Shown here: piece after piece, positions 62,828-64,000 of the stretch
Layout: the number at the start of each line of letters is the position of its first letter
Numbering within the stretch: position 1 is the first letter of the stretch
DNA from: Curtobacterium sp. MCLR17_036
GTDB taxonomy: Bacteria > Actinomycetota > Actinomycetes > Actinomycetales > Microbacteriaceae
NCBI RefSeq assembly: GCF_003234445.2
Contig: NZ_CP126269.1
Location: forward strand, 2,232,001-2,296,000
Reading direction: 5' to 3'
DNA: 64,000 nt
Notes under the pieces: model-generated
Databases searched by the model: none
What the model saw: the letters and a program-made list of their open reading frames with translations, nothing else
Told to the model about the DNA's origin: nothing
Translations under genes and position numbers: made by a program

Positions 62828-63849
62828 TTGAGTTCACCCTTCTGCTGGGCTGCCTGGGTCTGCACGACGTTCGCCCCGAGGAAGCGGACGAAGACGAAGG
62901 CGACGATGAAGACGATGAGGAACGTGATGGTGGACAGCGCCGAGGCGGCGTTGAACCCCTGCCGGATCTGGTCGACGACGAGCACGGAGAGCGAGACGGT
63001 CGCGTTGCCGGATCCGCCACCGCCGCCGGTCATGATGGCGATGAGGTCGTAGATGCGCAGCGCGTCGAGCACGCGGAACAGCACGGCGACCATCAGTGCC
63101 GGACGGACCAGGGGCAACGTGATGAGCAGGAAGCGTTGCACGGTCGACGCCCCGTCCATCTTGCCGGCCTCGTAGACGTCCTCGGGGATGAGCTGCAGGC
63201 CGGCCAGGATGAGCAGCGCCATGAACGGGGTCGTCTTCCACGTGTCGGCGATGACGATGGCGAAGCGGGACGCCCACTCGTCCGAGAACCAGAGGACCTG
63301 GTGACCGATGACGTGATTGAGCACGCCGTTCGCGTCGAAGATGAAGTACCAGAGCTTCGCCGTCACCGCGGTCGGGATCGCCCACGGCACGAGGATCGCG
63401 GCGCGGACGAACGCACGGCCGCGGAAGTCGCGGTTCATGATGATCGCCATCCAGAGCCCGATGACGGTCTCGAGCACCACGGTCACGGCCGTGAAGAAGA
63501 AGGTGTTGCCGAAGGCCACCCAGAACTGCGAGCCGAGGCTGCCGGGCGGGCAGCTGACCTCGCCGCACCGCTGGCCGAGCCAGTGCACGTAGTTGGCCAG
63601 GCCGGCGAAGCCGCCCTGCACGAACATGCCCGTCGCCTTGTCCAGGCCCTGGTCGAGCTGGAACGACTGGATGACCGCGCTGACCACCGGGTAGCCGATG
63701 ACGACCGCGAGGAGCACGATCGTCGGGCCGATGAGGTACACGGCCCACCGGCCGTGGTCCGCGTTGAGTCCGCCGGGGCGCCGTCGGCGCTCCGGCTCCG
63801 TCCCTGTGGGGTTCGGGACGGCTGCGGGGATCTCGGTTGCTGCTGACAC
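62824..63849 (-). CDS. ABC sugar transporter permease (MalF-type), second operon
   Basis: A 341-residue permease. The stretch PWAIPTAVTAKLWYFIFDANGVLN and the EAA loop YEAGKMDGASTVQRF are of the trehalose/maltose (LpqY-SugA) type. The GTG start has AAGGAGG seven bases upstream, one of the strongest ribosome sites in the window. A palindrome at 63891-63934 separates it from the binding-protein gene. Confidence 0.93.
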   Translation of the reverse strand: MSAATEIPAAVPNPTGTEPERRRRPGGLNADHGRWAVYLIGPTIVLLAVVIGYPVVSAVIQSFQLDQGLDKATGMFVQGGFAGLANYVHWLGQRCGEVSCPPGSLGSQFWVAFGNTFFFTAVTVVLETVIGLWMAIIMNRDFRGRAFVRAAILVPWAIPTAVTAKLWYFIFDANGVLNHVIGHQVLWFSDEWASRFAIVIADTWKTTPFMALLILAGLQLIPEDVYEAGKMDGASTVQRFLLITLPLVRPALMVAVLFRVLDALRIYDLIAIMTGGGGGSGNATVSLSVLVVDQIRQGFNAASALSTITFLIVFIVAFVFVRFLGANVVQTQAAQQKGELK

Positions 63850-63890
63850 GTGTCGGCCTCCTTGCCGGGGTGTCGGAACGCAAGTAGGGG

Positions 63891-63934
63891 CGGACTGGAG
63901 GCACGTGCCGGGATGACACCGTGCCTCCAGTCCG
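63891..63934. repeat. Palindromic element between binding-protein and permease genes
   Basis: CGGACTGGAGGCAC and GTGCCTCCAGTCCG face each other around an imperfect centre. Placed just after the binding-protein stop on the minus strand, it may lower read-through into the permeases, a common way to keep binding protein in excess. Confidence 0.7.
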
Positions 63935-63956
63935 ATGCGGCGTGCGCCGCGTGTCG

Positions 63957-64000
63957 CTAGCTGCTGGTCGCCGACGTGAGGGCGTCCTGCATGTCCTTCA
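63957..64000 (-). CDS. C-terminus of an ABC sugar-binding protein (runs off right edge)
   Basis: Only the last 13 codons and a TAG stop are visible, reading KDMQDALTSATSS. The position directly upstream of MalF- and MalG-type permeases on the same strand makes a solute-binding lipoprotein the likely gene. The rest lies outside the window. Confidence 0.6.
   Translation of the reverse strand, partial: KDMQDALTSATSS

Overview
The window is a very GC-rich, densely packed stretch of an actinobacterial chromosome. Gene content and order point to Microbacteriaceae, most likely the genus Curtobacterium: rpsP-khpA-rimM-trmD, rplS-lepB-rnhB-DUF2469-lsr2-yraN-comM-dprA-xerC, and smc-mutM-rnc-rpmF-DUF177-coaD-recG. 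Start codons are often GTG, and adjacent genes often overlap by four bases (GTGA or ATGA). This taxon assignment is inference from layout, protein character and one lipid-linked operon. No database search was made.

Layout. 1-774 is the start of a sugar-porter MFS gene that runs off the left edge. 1321-1914 is an exported M23 peptidase. 2023-12469 is mostly a minus-strand housekeeping block, interrupted by the plus-strand gene map. 12634-20075 is the most interesting locus: a four-gene operon of an EPSP-synthase-like/acyl-CoA-ligase fusion, an acyl-CoA dehydrogenase, a ChcA/FabL-like SDR reductase and a 2,4-dienoyl-CoA-reductase-like flavoprotein. Composition and order match the shikimate-to-cyclohexanecarboxyl-CoA cassettes of Streptomyces (ansJ-K-L-chcA-M in ansatrienin, plmJK-L-chcA-M in phoslactomycin), but no polyketide synthase is present here. 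The likely product is the starter unit for omega-cyclohexyl fatty acids, which are known membrane lipids of Curtobacterium pusillum. 20203-28464 carries a YbdK-type ligase, ffh, a nucleotidyltransferase, lipB-lipA, a tiny membrane protein, ftsY and a TerC gene behind a probable Mn2+ (yybP-ykoY) riboswitch. 28771-37975 is the smc to recG block. 38073-47126 holds rsmD, thiL, a DUF3515 lipoprotein, ddl, gpsA, plsC, murA and leuD-leuC. 47289-50426 holds a FUSC-like protein, a histidine phosphatase and two crcB/fluC genes.

50516-58910 is an alpha-mannan utilisation locus. It has a GntR/LacI hybrid regulator, a cytosolic GH76, an ABC sugar importer (binding protein plus two permeases, no ATPase gene), a GH125 exo-alpha-1,6-mannosidase and a divergent secreted GH76 with a C-terminal carbohydrate-binding module. 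Two identical tRNA-Glu(CTC) genes, an MBL-fold hydrolase and a second sugar ABC operon with a LacI regulator follow to the right edge, where the second binding protein is cut.

The intergenic DNA is unusually structured. There are long near-perfect palindromes of one family, several dispersed tandem-repeat families, and at least four genes (map, rnhB, ddl, secreted GH76) whose last codons plus stop codon are repeated in tandem downstream. These repeats fill nearly all gaps longer than 300 bases.
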